Source: Meloidogyne chitwoodi (taxonomy: Eukaryota; Nematoda; Chromadorea; Rhabditida; Meloidogynidae). Taken from it: 62,198 nucleotides of DNA. Position numbers and translations under genes: made by a program. The stretch is from contig JACZZP010000027.1 in assembly GCA_015183035.1 (NCBI GenBank), positions 1 to 62,198 on the forward strand, written 5' to 3'. Below, piece by piece: positions 14,405-29,427 of this stretch (position 1 is its first letter; every line of letters starts with the position of its first letter). The notes below the pieces were generated by a model. The model ran no database searches. It was given only the letters and a program-made list of their open reading frames with translations, and was not told where the DNA came from.

Positions 14405-16321
14405 ATGTTAATAATTTTTGGCTTAATTACACTTTTTGCCTTTTCTCTACTCCCAAAAATTGAAACGACTTGTTCCATTTCAATTACTAAAAATGTTTTA
14501 GAATCAAGCAAAGGTACTAGTAATGTTCAACTAATAATTACTAACAATGGTCAAGATCCTATTTGTTGTGTAAAATTCTTTTTGTCGTTGCCTCGTGGGG
14601 TAATTTATTTTTAATAAATTTTACACTTAAACAAAGTGTTTCTATAAACTATTGTTTTTTGTTTATTCTATTATGACATTTTTGGCTAATTAAGCTAATT
14701 TCAAAAAAATTCTTATTTTCAGTCTGTTACTAAAAGCAACAGAAACATGCGCATTGTTGGCAACAATCATTATAGAACACCTGTAAATATGCGCATCGAA
14801 CCTGGTGCTTCCTATAAAGATGCAGGCCTTATTATCCAGGGAAATGGTACACCAACTGTTTATGTTCTTAAAACTAAAAAATGTGGTGTGAAAGCAGAAG
14901 ATAACTGTGATGAAAATGGATCAACTTTTGCTCCGAAATGTGATGGATCTACAATTTCATTAAATAATAATGTTACACCCCCATCGAAGGATAATGGTGA
15001 AGTAGCTGCAGAATCCAAAACAACCCCATCAACTAATGAAGAAAAAGCCACAAAATCAACAAATAATAATAATTCACTAACAACTACCACCCAGTCCACC
15101 TCTGGTAATACGCTAGTCATTCAACAACGTTATACTACAAAAGATACATGCCTGTCGCTTACTAATGCTACTGGAGTGATAGATTCACATATGAATACAC
15201 CAATGAGCAATGGAATATTTACTTTTTATGATGCTGGAAGTGGTGGAGCTTGCGGGATTGAGTGTAATTCGGTATGGTTTTGTTTAAAAAATGAACAAAA
15301 TATAACTTTGTAAGTTCAGTATCTATTTTTCATAGTTCATTTTCGTCAAATCTATTTCTCCAAATTCCTAAAAATAAAGGAAATTATGTTATGGAGGTCG
15401 GAATCATATCCGTGTAACACATATCTCGCTAGGCTAATGTTACGATCGTAAGGGTCCTACGAGTAAAGGTGTCCGAGAATAACTGAAGAATTAGACGAGC
15501 AACCAAAGCAAAAAGTTTATCACAGTTAAAGTACAATAGAGTGAAGTAGAGGATGGGTTGAAGTGTTGTCGGTCGATAACTAACTCGCACAATTATTTAT
15601 TGGTGCTTATATTGTATGTTGACTAGACCGTTAAAGGTGTCTATAAAAGACCACCACTCATATACAACAGATAACAAGAACAAATACTAGCATGGAAAAA
15701 ATGCGAAATATCTATGAGAAATTGTAGGACAATATCTACCTTACCTCCCACCCTGTTCATAATACAAAAAGGATCGAAATTCATAGGTTGTTTAATTATT
15801 GAGTTGATAAAAACCTTACTTTGTAGAACCACCGGAATTAATACCTCCAATCTTTCTATTCAAATGTCTAAAATTACTGTATATTGAGTTAAATTGAATC
15901 GGCCATCATTTTTAATTAAAAATTTTTAATTTGTGCAGCCAACCATGACAGCCGCGGTTTCAGACCAACTATTTGACCTCAATGCCGCATGGACCCAATC
16001 CTGCCTAAATGGCAAACCTTGGGTGCGTAACGACAAAGTTTGCATTAATAAGTGTGTACGAATCACATATAAAAACAAAACGTATAATTAAATTTTTTAA
16101 TTTATTTAAATGGAGGTTATTTTAGTTTGACAGTGCCAATCACTAATGAATGCCCAGGATGCCCTATCTATCATGTTGATTTGTCTGAACCGGCATTTCT
16201 TTGGTTAGAACCTGTTCGCGCAGTTGGGAGAGCATTTAGTACAAAAATATTTTTAAATAAAATTATTTCTTATTTTACAGATGCTACCATAACTTATATA
16301 ACTTGTGCTGGGCAGGAATGA
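14405..16321 (+). CDS. Secreted CBM2-expansin-like plant cell-wall modifying protein
   Basis: Five exons (14405-14599, 14723-15271, 15939-16081, 16126-16238, 16281-16321) give 346 residues. Residues 1 to about 22 are a signal peptide. About 23-120 form a family 2 carbohydrate-binding module (ITNNGQDPICCVKF, then IEPGASYKDAGLIIQGNG). A Ser/Thr/Asn/Lys linker runs to about 195. The rest is an expansin double-psi barrel with FTFYDAGSGGACG, Cys-rich KVCINKCVRITYKNKT, NECPGCP and HVDLSEPAF (near 312), which carries the family's essential Asp. There is no second expansin domain, as in nematode EXPB proteins. Family knowledge: nematodes secrete these from oesophageal glands to loosen plant walls non-enzymatically, and the genes were acquired from bacteria. 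All splice junctions preserve frame. Intron 2 is unusually long (667 bp). Confidence 0.9.
15437..15674 (+). mobile_element. Possible solo LTR or other insertion in expansin intron 2
   Basis: Intron 2 (15272-15938) is much longer and less AT-rich than its neighbours. Inside, a segment begins TGTTACGATCG and ends AGATAACA, so its ends (TGTTA/TAACA) are short inverted repeats. A TATAAAAG box lies near 15641. This is reminiscent of a retroelement LTR. No target-site duplication or primer-binding site could be confirmed, so the boundaries are tentative and another insertion type is possible. Confidence 0.25.
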
Positions 16322-17521
16322 AAAAAATATTTTACATGCATATCGATGTTAATTAAGAGTTTAAATAAATTTTTAAAATTGTTATGTTTAATGCATAAAG
16401 TAAAATTTTGAATAAATAAGGTTCCAAAATAATAGCAGAAAGCATCTTAGAATTTAAGGGTCGACTGTTACAATATTAGCAAAACTAAGGAATTGCCAAA
16501 TTCAATGTTTTTAAAGAAATAAAAAAGCAGAAAGGCTTTAAATAGTAAAAATTTATTTCAATATTTAAGAGGAATATAGGGTGTTTTTTAATTTTTTTAA
16601 ATAACTTTTTAATTTTTGATTTTTATTTTATAAATGTACATCCATTCAATAGATTATGGAAAGGGCTACGAATGTATATTATATAAAAGGTTTTTGAAAA
16701 AGTTGAAAAAATGTCGAAAAAATGTTAAAAAACATGCTTTTTTACAAGCGAAAAAGAGTGGGTAGCTGTGGTTTTTGGCCACAACTTTTTTGTAGATAAA
16801 GATACAGAGTTAGTCCCAGCGAGAGGGCACACCTTCAGACCTAGGGCTATCGAATGATATAAAAATTGAAAAATTGTTCGGATCGGATAAAGAGTTAGAG
16901 TGATATGCGTGACACAAATGTAATATTTAAAAAATGCTAAATTTAAGATTGGATGCAAAGTCAAAATTTAGTTCATTTTAGAGGGGAAATGCTGAGTTGT
17001 GGTGTAGTGGTAATGTGTTGGGTTTGGAAATTTGAACGAGGGTTAGAAAGAAATTCATTATTTTAAAATGTTTCAATAAAGGCAATCTAGACGCAATACA
17101 AGTAAACGCAAAGAGCCATCTAGACAGGGACGATTAATCGCGACGAAGTTGAAGAACTGTTTCGACAATATTTGAAGCCTGGAAAAGGTGTGGAATGAAG
17201 ATAGAGAGGAAAGTTATGAAAATTAAAATGGACTAAATTTTTATTTTTTTTCCTATAAAATAAATAAAAGAAGAAATGGTTTTTTTGCCGTTGAGACGAA
17301 ATGTCGTGAAGTGAGAGGTACGAAATGTCCTTGTTGCAAAAGAACTTCACGAAAAAGAAAATCCACTGTTTGGTCAACCCAGTTTATCATCACCCCACAC
17401 ATTTTTTAATTTTTATGAAAAACATAAATATTTATTACTTATCTTTCCAATAATCTTTGCTTGTATTGATTTCATATAAATAAATTAGTATTTTTTAGTG
17501 TATAATTATAATTTTTAAAAC
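16322..17521. other. Intergenic: possible tRNA-derived SINE and CGAAATGTCG repeat
   Basis: Gap between the expansin and CtBP genes with no convincing gene. At 16990-17060 the string TTGTGGTGTAGTGGTAATG looks like a tRNA A-box/D-arm, but the matching B box downstream is degenerate, so at best it is a decayed tRNA-derived repeat. At 17278-17358 lies a diverged copy of the CGAAATGTCG palindromic repeat seen better at 36237 and 41927. AATAAA-type polyadenylation signals for the expansin gene occur at about 16366 and 16410. Confidence 0.4.
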
Positions 17522-22286
<4,765 letters not shown>

Positions 22287-23280
22287 CAAAATAATGGGGA
22301 GGGATTAAATTAAATTTATTTAGACAAATTGATTGAATAAAAAATTTTTTCTTTGAGTAATTTTAAAATGTTTAATCCTTAACTTGTGTTTAAGTGGTCA
22401 CACACCCATTTATTCGTAAGAAAATTTTTATCCAAGCATTTTCAGCTGAAAATTATTTTCTTGTGAATAAATAGACTTTATATTTGTTCTATAATTCTCT
22501 TCCTTTGTTATATTTTGATTAATTTTTTGCGAATAAATGGGGTGTGCACTCGAAATCAGTAAAAATTCCTTTTTCATTCATTCACCTTTTAAATTATTAT
22601 TTTTTAATTAATATAAATTTTAAAACCGAAAAATAAAAAATATTTTATTAAAAATTACTTCATTTAAAAACAAATTGGTTTATTTTAAATAATTATTTAA
22701 TTTACTTTTATATTCACCACCATAATAAATTCTACCCAACCAAATTCCCAATTCTTCTTTAATTTCTTTGCTCTAGGTAAACATTCCATTTATTCGCAGT
22801 TAGATATCCCATCTATTTGAAAAAATAAAATTGTTTAAAAACAGTTGAATCTAATAACATGAGAAACTGATAAAAATGAATTAAAAGAGGAGCAAAAATA
22901 TATGGAAAAGAAAATATTAAAAATGGTTTAATAACTGAAAGAGGCAAATATGTAAAAAGGGAAAATAGGGAAAACGCAAATAATTATTGCCTTTTTCCTT
23001 CTGACCAAGCCATTTTTGAAGGAAAAATGACCTAACAAAAATTGATTTTCCTTCTTTACCACTTTTATTATATATATAAATTTCTCAGCCATTACACAAT
23101 AATTTATAATTATTTTATTAAATTTATATCATTTTTTAGATTTAAAATAATAATTAAAATATTAAATGTATTCTTCTGTTTACGATCCAGAAAGGTTTTT
23201 GATTTTTATTTTGAAATTTTAATATATAACTTCTAATATAATTTAAAGATTGTCTACAACACATTTGTCAAAAGAAGATT
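22287..23280. other. Intergenic region with several ATTTATTCGC boxes
   Basis: No convincing gene. Inverted MITE boxes occur at about 22392-22470 (CACACCCATTTATTCG / CTTGTGAATAAATAG), 22527-22550 (TTGCGAATAAATGGGGTGTGC) and 22787-22812 (ATTCCATTTATTCGCAG). The rest is AT-rich sequence without recognisable features. Confidence 0.5.
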
Positions 23281-23639
23281 TATTTTAATAAATGCTCCAA
23301 TGGTAACTATAAATACAGCCGCAACAACAGCATCAACTTAATGTTTTTTCTTAAAAATTAATAATTTTATCGGCTCCACCAATGCAATAACTAATACACC
23401 CAATACAACAAGCATTACAACACAAAAATTTCAACAACCTATTCAGCATTTACTTGCCAATAACAACTTCGACGTCCAAGCAATATCACGGCAGAAAGTC
23501 AACGCGCACAATCATTTAATATTAACAGACATCGCTACTTCACTTATCACTGCAATAGATGCAAATAATCGCCTGATATATCTACTGATTAAATGGGGTT
23601 GAACCAGATGACTCATAATTTTTTGATGAAATTATTAGA

Positions 23640-24480
23640 GAAATTTGATACGGTTTTTTAAACTTCACTAATATTAATTTTTAATCAAAAAGGTTAATGT
23701 TCCTATTACAAGTCCGCAATTTTTTATTGGGTAGATGGACCATTGAATAATTATCAAGCAAAAATTTATTTTGATACTTTTGTTGCGAGTCTTCATACAT
23801 CATCATCATTTATAACAAAATATTTTGGAATCATCATTAAAATAGTAGAAGGTATTTAAATTATTTAAAATTATCAATTTAAATTTTTAAGTATTACTCC
23901 CTGAACATTATTTGTCTACGGGCATCTCACAACAACAAAGCCAAGCTTCACCATCCTCTGATGATGATGGTGAAACCTTGATTCATGTCCCTGTTAGGGA
24001 CAATACATGTGAAGTTCATCAAATTCTTTAGCATCTACCAATCTTCCACCACCAATTATTGATCTCAACAAATACATCCATCCTGGGAAACGTTCGAACA
24101 CAAAAAATCTTTATGATTTATACTCAATTGTTGTGAGTTATTATAATCTTACTATATTTTGTAAATTTTTAAAATGACCTCATAAACAAGCTTAAAAATA
24201 ACTATTTTAAATGTTTACAGACTCATGTCGGAACTCCTTACGAGATATTATAGTGCTAGGGCAAAAAATGAAGGGTGTTGGATCCTTTTCAACGACACCA
24301 ATTGCAGTAAAATTGAACTGGACGACGTTAAAAAATGGAAGAGGTAATTAAGCGATTTAATATGACAAAATTTTAACTTTTTTATATTATAGGAAGAATT
24401 TATTTATACATATAGTTTTATTCAAGAAGATAATGAATTATTTGGTATTTTCGGTTAAAAGCTAATTTATTTAAAAAATT
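23640..24480 (+). pseudogene. Ubiquitin-specific protease remnant, copy 1 (C-terminal His-box part)
   Basis: At 24040-24135 the sequence encodes LPPPIIDLNKYIHPGKRS then NLYDLYSIV, joined across an intron (about 24134-24220) to THVGTP. After a one-base frame break it continues as YYSARAKNEGCWILFNDTN. This matches the His box of ubiquitin carboxyl-terminal hydrolases (YDLY..H.G...YYS.AR...W..FND). The same frame break occurs in copy 2. Upstream pieces in shifting frames (23740-24030) may belong to it but match nothing I recognise. Copy 1 also lacks two bases near 24416 that copy 2 keeps. Stop codons and frameshifts make a working product unlikely. Confidence 0.65.
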
Positions 24481-24702
24481 CGCGTTCAAATTTTTTAAGG
24501 GTTTTAATAAATTTATTTGATAAGTTTTTTTGATTTCTCTTTTACAGTAACCTCATTGCTTTTTTCATTAAATCTTTAAAAGCTAATTTATTTCATTTTC
24601 CCCCCAACTTTTTTATTTAATAACTTAAGACAATAAAATCTAAAAAGTTATGTTAATTAATTTAAAAAAATTTCTAACAATAAATAGTGGATAATAATTT
24701 AG

Positions 24703-24901
24703 TTGCTTTATTAATGCCATAATTCAGGCTTTATTTAATTCAACGATATTTTGTGAATTTTATTCATCAAAACAACTAAAGAATCAAATAAATTTACTAC
24801 GTCCACATACAACAAGGGGTGCTCTAAGTGGAAGCATATCATGTTATGTGAACTTTTATTTGAGTCAAAAATTTATCATTTTAAACAATACTCCACTACT
24901 T
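24703..24901 (+). pseudogene. Ubiquitin-specific protease remnant (N-terminal Cys-box exon)
   Basis: A frame opening at an AG acceptor encodes CFINAIIQALFNSTIFCEFY, the Cys box of the USP family (usually NTCFMNAxLQ.L), including the nucleophilic Cys at the exon start. It runs to a GTAAG donor at 24902. The exon lies after a His-box copy and before a second one, so order is scrambled relative to a normal gene. This suggests head-to-tail tandem copies that were later truncated. Confidence 0.6.
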
Positions 24902-25286
24902 GTAAGTTATTTCGAATTAAAATTGTAAGAAAAAAAGGGTGACCAAAAATTATTGGACAGATTTTTTGTTAAAACTTTATTCATATTTATGTTATCGAGA
25001 TGAGATTAGAGTCATATGATAGGGGTAGTGGTCAGTGAACGGAAAATTTTTCCCCGAGATGAATTATTTGAAAATTAAAAAATTTTGTATCATTTTAATA
25101 AGGTTACTCTAGCAAAAATGCATAATATGCTTTGACAATCGTCCAGTTGTGTTATCTATCTGTGGACATATAACGCATTGTTTTGGCTGCGTACAAGAAT
25201 CGAGTTGTGGATTTTCCACACGAGTTAGATATGTCGTTTTATGGTCATTCTGGATCTCCTGTTGCATCACCTGTACAGACGAATAG

Positions 25287-25793
25287 ATGTGAAAGTTCAT
25301 AAAATTCTTTAGCATCTACCAATCTTCCACCACCAATTATTGATCTCAACAAATACATCCATCCTGGGAAACGTTCGAACACAAAAAATCTTTATGATTT
25401 ATACTCAATTGTTGTGAGTTATTATAATCTTACTATATTTTGTAAATTTTTAAAATGACCTCATAAACAAGCTTAAAAATAACTATTTTAAATGTTTACA
25501 GACTCATGTCGGAACTCCTTACGAGATATTATAGTGCTAGGGCAAAAAATGAAGGGTGTTGGATCCTTTTCAACGACACCAATTGCAGTAAAATTGAACT
25601 GGACGACGTTAAAAAATGGAAGAGGTAATTAAGCGATTTAATATGACAAAATTTTAACTTTTTTATATTATAGGAAGAATTTATTTATACATATATTGTT
25701 TTATTCAAGAAGACAATAATTATTTTGTATTTTCGGTAAAAGCTAATTAATTTAAAAAAATTATCCCTAAAAATAAATAGTGGATAATAATTT
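25287..25793 (+). pseudogene. Ubiquitin-specific protease remnant, copy 2 (direct repeat of copy 1)
   Basis: Almost base-for-base repeat of about 24007-24440, including the intron and the same frame break before YYSARAK. It ends with a better-preserved last strand, TYIVLFKK, resembling the family's final (A)Y.LFY.K. The shared sequence tail AATAGTGGATAATAATTTA (24683 and 25774) shows the duplicated unit extended further. The Cys-box exon that follows copy 1 is missing after copy 2. Confidence 0.65.
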
Positions 25794-26245
25794 AAGTAAA
25801 ATAATTATCATGTTAATTAACTTAAGAAAATTTTTTTTTATTTGTATTAAATTATTTATTCAGATATGTTTTATCACAAAAATCTATTTAAATAAAAGAA
25901 AACCATGTGTTAGAGAGATTTTTTAAAGATGTGTAAATTACAGTTTTGTAAAATAATAAAATTTATATTTACTAGACAATTTTAAAAAATATAAGACTAT
26001 TTGTATTATGACATAGTAGTAAATAATTATGTAGAAATGTGTTATTATTTTATAGGGATGAGATTTCTCAGCGTCTTTAGTAATTTTTTTTTTTAATTAC
26101 TTTTTGTAGTATTTAAAAAAATTTTTGAAATTTTTTTATTTTTCTGAATTTTTTTGAAATTTTTCTGAAAATTTTTTATCTCCAACTTTCGGATCTTAAA
26201 GACGGAGCTTCATCCTCAGATAACAACAAAAAAAAATCAATTTTT
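25794..26245. other. AT-rich intergenic region, no feature seen
   Basis: Sequence between the USP remnants and the 3' end of the SLC35F5-like gene. Runs such as TTTTTGAAATTTTT occur near 26110-26180. No frame or repeat could be supported. Confidence 0.5.
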
Positions 26246-29200
26246 TTACGATTCTGGTATTCTTGAGGTTAAAATGGATGCACCAAAGAATGAAATCTAA
26301 AAAAGATTAAATTAAAAATAAATAATTTTAAATTTCTTCACCATAATGGGAATAGACGCAACAATTTGCCAAATATTCGGCGGTTGATTTCGAAAAAACG
26401 AATCGGCTAGCATTGAAAGTGGAACACCCAAAGACCCCGAAAGTGATGAAGTTAATGATCCAGTCAAAAGTGTAGCATAAAGCCATAATGAATCGGCAAA
26501 AAGAGTGCCAAGAAAAGCATTGGCGATTAGAATGCCCATTTGATTAAATGTTGGTAATGGTAATTGAGATTCATATCCAGATACATGTGCAATATAAATT
26601 AAAGGGGAACAAGCAAATAAAGAAAAGAGACCGACAGTTCCTTTAAAATAATTTTATATTATTCGTGAACTTTTATGTACATTAATTGAACATCCCATTT
26701 ATTCGCAAAAATGAAAAGGATAAAATTTATCAAAATATCAGAAAATGATAAAAAATGAATTTAAAAAATTGTTTGCGATTAAATGGGGTGAAACCTAAAC
26801 ACCCCATTTATTCGCAAGACATAAAAAATAATCACTAAATGTTAAAAGATAATAAAAATAAATTAAAGAATAAAATATTTTTGCGAATAAATGGGGTGTT
26901 CACTTTCCTTTTACTTACCCAAAAGTAGTGGCATATTAACATTTTTTCCTTTGAAACTTAATCTAGCTAACGCAAATAAATAAATTGCATTTGAAAATGC
27001 AGAAAAAAGAGAAAGTGAAGTTGTAAATAAATTTCCAGAAAATTGTGAAACAATACAAACACCTAACAGGTTTAATAATACCATTAAAAGCTGAAAAAAT
27101 AAAATATTTAAAATTAATTTGGATAACTCGTGCGGTTTAAGTACGCACCCCATTTATTCGCAAGAAAATATTCAATTTCGCCACTTTTTTGAAAAATATT
27201 TCGGTACTTACGTATTATCCCCATACATTGCGGACAAAGTTTTTGCGGACAAAGTTTTTGCGGACAAATATATTTATTTTCCTTTCCTTCCATTTGCCTT
27301 TGGCAATCAATCAACAGTTTAAATTTTGTTTGGTGTATAATAAACATGGAAACTAAGAATAAAGTACACTCTTTATTATTTTCTATTTGATTTAGCATCT
27401 ATATATTTTATAATGAAAATTTGGGATTTGCCAACAACGGAAAAAGATGCCATCGAATTCTTACAAGATCGTGGTCTTCTACATAAAACGAGAGTTTGTC
27501 GCAATGGGGATGAAATGAAACTTTACTACTTTCAACGTCCTGTTTGGCAATGTAGCAGATGTCACCAACAATTTGGTGTTCGCAATGGCAATTGGTTCAG
27601 CAATACGAAGCTTTCATTTGTGACAATTGTCAGGTTTATGTATTGCTGGGCTAAAGAACTCACATCTATAAAATGGTGTGAAGAACAATTAGAAATAGCT
27701 GATAAAACGGCAATTGACTGGAATATGTACCTTCGTGAGACCTGTGTCGCAGCTCTTTCAGGTAAAGAAAAGAAGAAAATTGGAGGAATTAATTTTATTG
27801 TGGAAATTGATGAAAGTATGTTCAGTAGAAGAAAAAATAATGTTGGTCGCCCTTTTGAACAACAATGGGTTTTTGGTGGAATCTGCAGACAAACAAATGA
27901 ATGTTTCGTAGTTTTGGTTTGTTAAATTTTTAATGTTTCTAATAGTTCTTGATAAAAATAGGTGCCTGACCGTAAAGCTCCAACCCTTTTAAAGGAAATT
28001 GAAGCTCATATAGAGCAAGGGTCGACTATATATAGCGATTCATGGGCAGGCTACAGAACTGATGCTATCGAGGAAGCTGGATTTGAACATTTCAAAGTCA
28101 ACCACAAGTAAGCGTAGTTATTTTTTAAAATGAAAACATTGGGAACCAAACTTTGTTTAGGTACAACTTCGTAGACCCCGAAACTGGATGTAATACTCAA
28201 AAAGTTGAAAGAATGTGGGGCAGCGCCAAATGGCGTAATAAGAAGCATAGAGGTACAGCACGTCATCATTTGGAGAGTTATTTTGCAGAATTTATGTGGA
28301 GGAAAATGATTGGTGATGGAGATGTCTTTGAAGAAATTATGCTTGCCTGGGGAAAATATTGGCCTTTTGATTGATTTTTTTGTAATTGTTTTATATAAAT
28401 AAATATATTTGTCCGCAAAAACTTTGTCCGCAATGTATGGGGATAATACGTAAGTACCAATATTTCTTGCGAATAAATGGGGTTATAATTATTTGTTCCC
28501 TAATTCTCTTTATATTGTTGGTTTATTTCCCTGCGAATAAATGGGATGTGTACTTAAACAGACCAAGTTCTCCTTTTTATTTTTATCTTTCTAATTTTTT
28601 GCATATCCCGATTTTTTTTTTTAAATTCTAAAAAAAACGGAAACGGGGAATTCCAAAAGTTTATAAAAAAATTTCAAAAATGAGAACGGGAATTCCAAAA
28701 AACACTCAAATTTATAAAAAAACAGGCTAGACTATAGCTGACGCCCCACAAAAAATTTTTTTTTGTTAAGACTTGTTGTAATTTGCGCCGTAGAATAACG
28801 CATGTACCAAAAGCCAACGAGAGATGGGCTCCCAAATGAAGAAGTGATAAAACACTCCCAATAGGTCCAAGTTTGACGTGTTTCCAGCAAACTTCGATCT
28901 TTTTCATAACTTTGTTCAAAATCGTTCAATCAAGACAATTTTGGTCTTATTCGATAGGTATCGAAGAGTTCTTTCGAATGAGCTAACTTTTGTATAATCT
29001 CACCCCAAAAATGAGCAAAAAATTTTTTGCGGGGCGTCAGCTATAGTCTATCCAAAAAACATTCTCTCTCTTACTTTCAACCAACTAAAAGAATCAACAG
29101 AATATTTTCCAAAAAATGCTCCAAGTATAAGAACAAAAAGAGGTGACGATGAAGAAATTAAATTAACTGTAGAAACTGAAGAATATGCTAAAGCTGTTTG

Positions 29201-29396
29201 ATAACTGACAGAAGACACTAACCACTAAAAAACGAAAAAAAATAAAAAAAAATATTTTTTAAATGTTCCAAAAAAGGAAAGAAAGAAAATTTAATTTAGG
29301 AACATTCCCTCTAAAATCACCAAATTTCCTATTTATTTTTAATTAAAAAATTTGGCACATTTTTTGGCAACAAAAAAATAACTTAATTTAAATATT

Positions 29397-29427
<31 letters not shown>

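Larger units (their letters stand above)
27131..28558. mobile_element. ATTTATTCGC element interrupted by Merlin
   Basis: Outer inverted ends GTTTAAGTACGCACCCCATT (27137) and its near reverse complement ending GGGATGTGTACTTAAAC (28556). The left box CATTTATTCGCAAGAAAAT is matched by CTTGCGAATAAATGGGG just after the Merlin element. The host element was evidently intact before the transposon landed in it. Confidence 0.7.

Noticed and set aside
14860..15120. Minus-strand open frame of 86 codons over expansin exon 2
   Set aside because: It is the antisense of the Ser/Thr-rich linker and CBM; the plus strand has the clear protein family match.
16990..17060. A tRNA gene
   Set aside because: The A-box-like string is good but there is no proper B box or cloverleaf; at most a decayed SINE.
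23042..23236. Plus-strand 64-codon frame
   Set aside because: Phe/Ile/Lys/Tyr composition of AT-rich noncoding DNA, no splice context or homology.
28674..28929. Minus-strand frames of 65-81 codons
   Set aside because: They fall inside the TA-flanked MITE and show no transposase motif.
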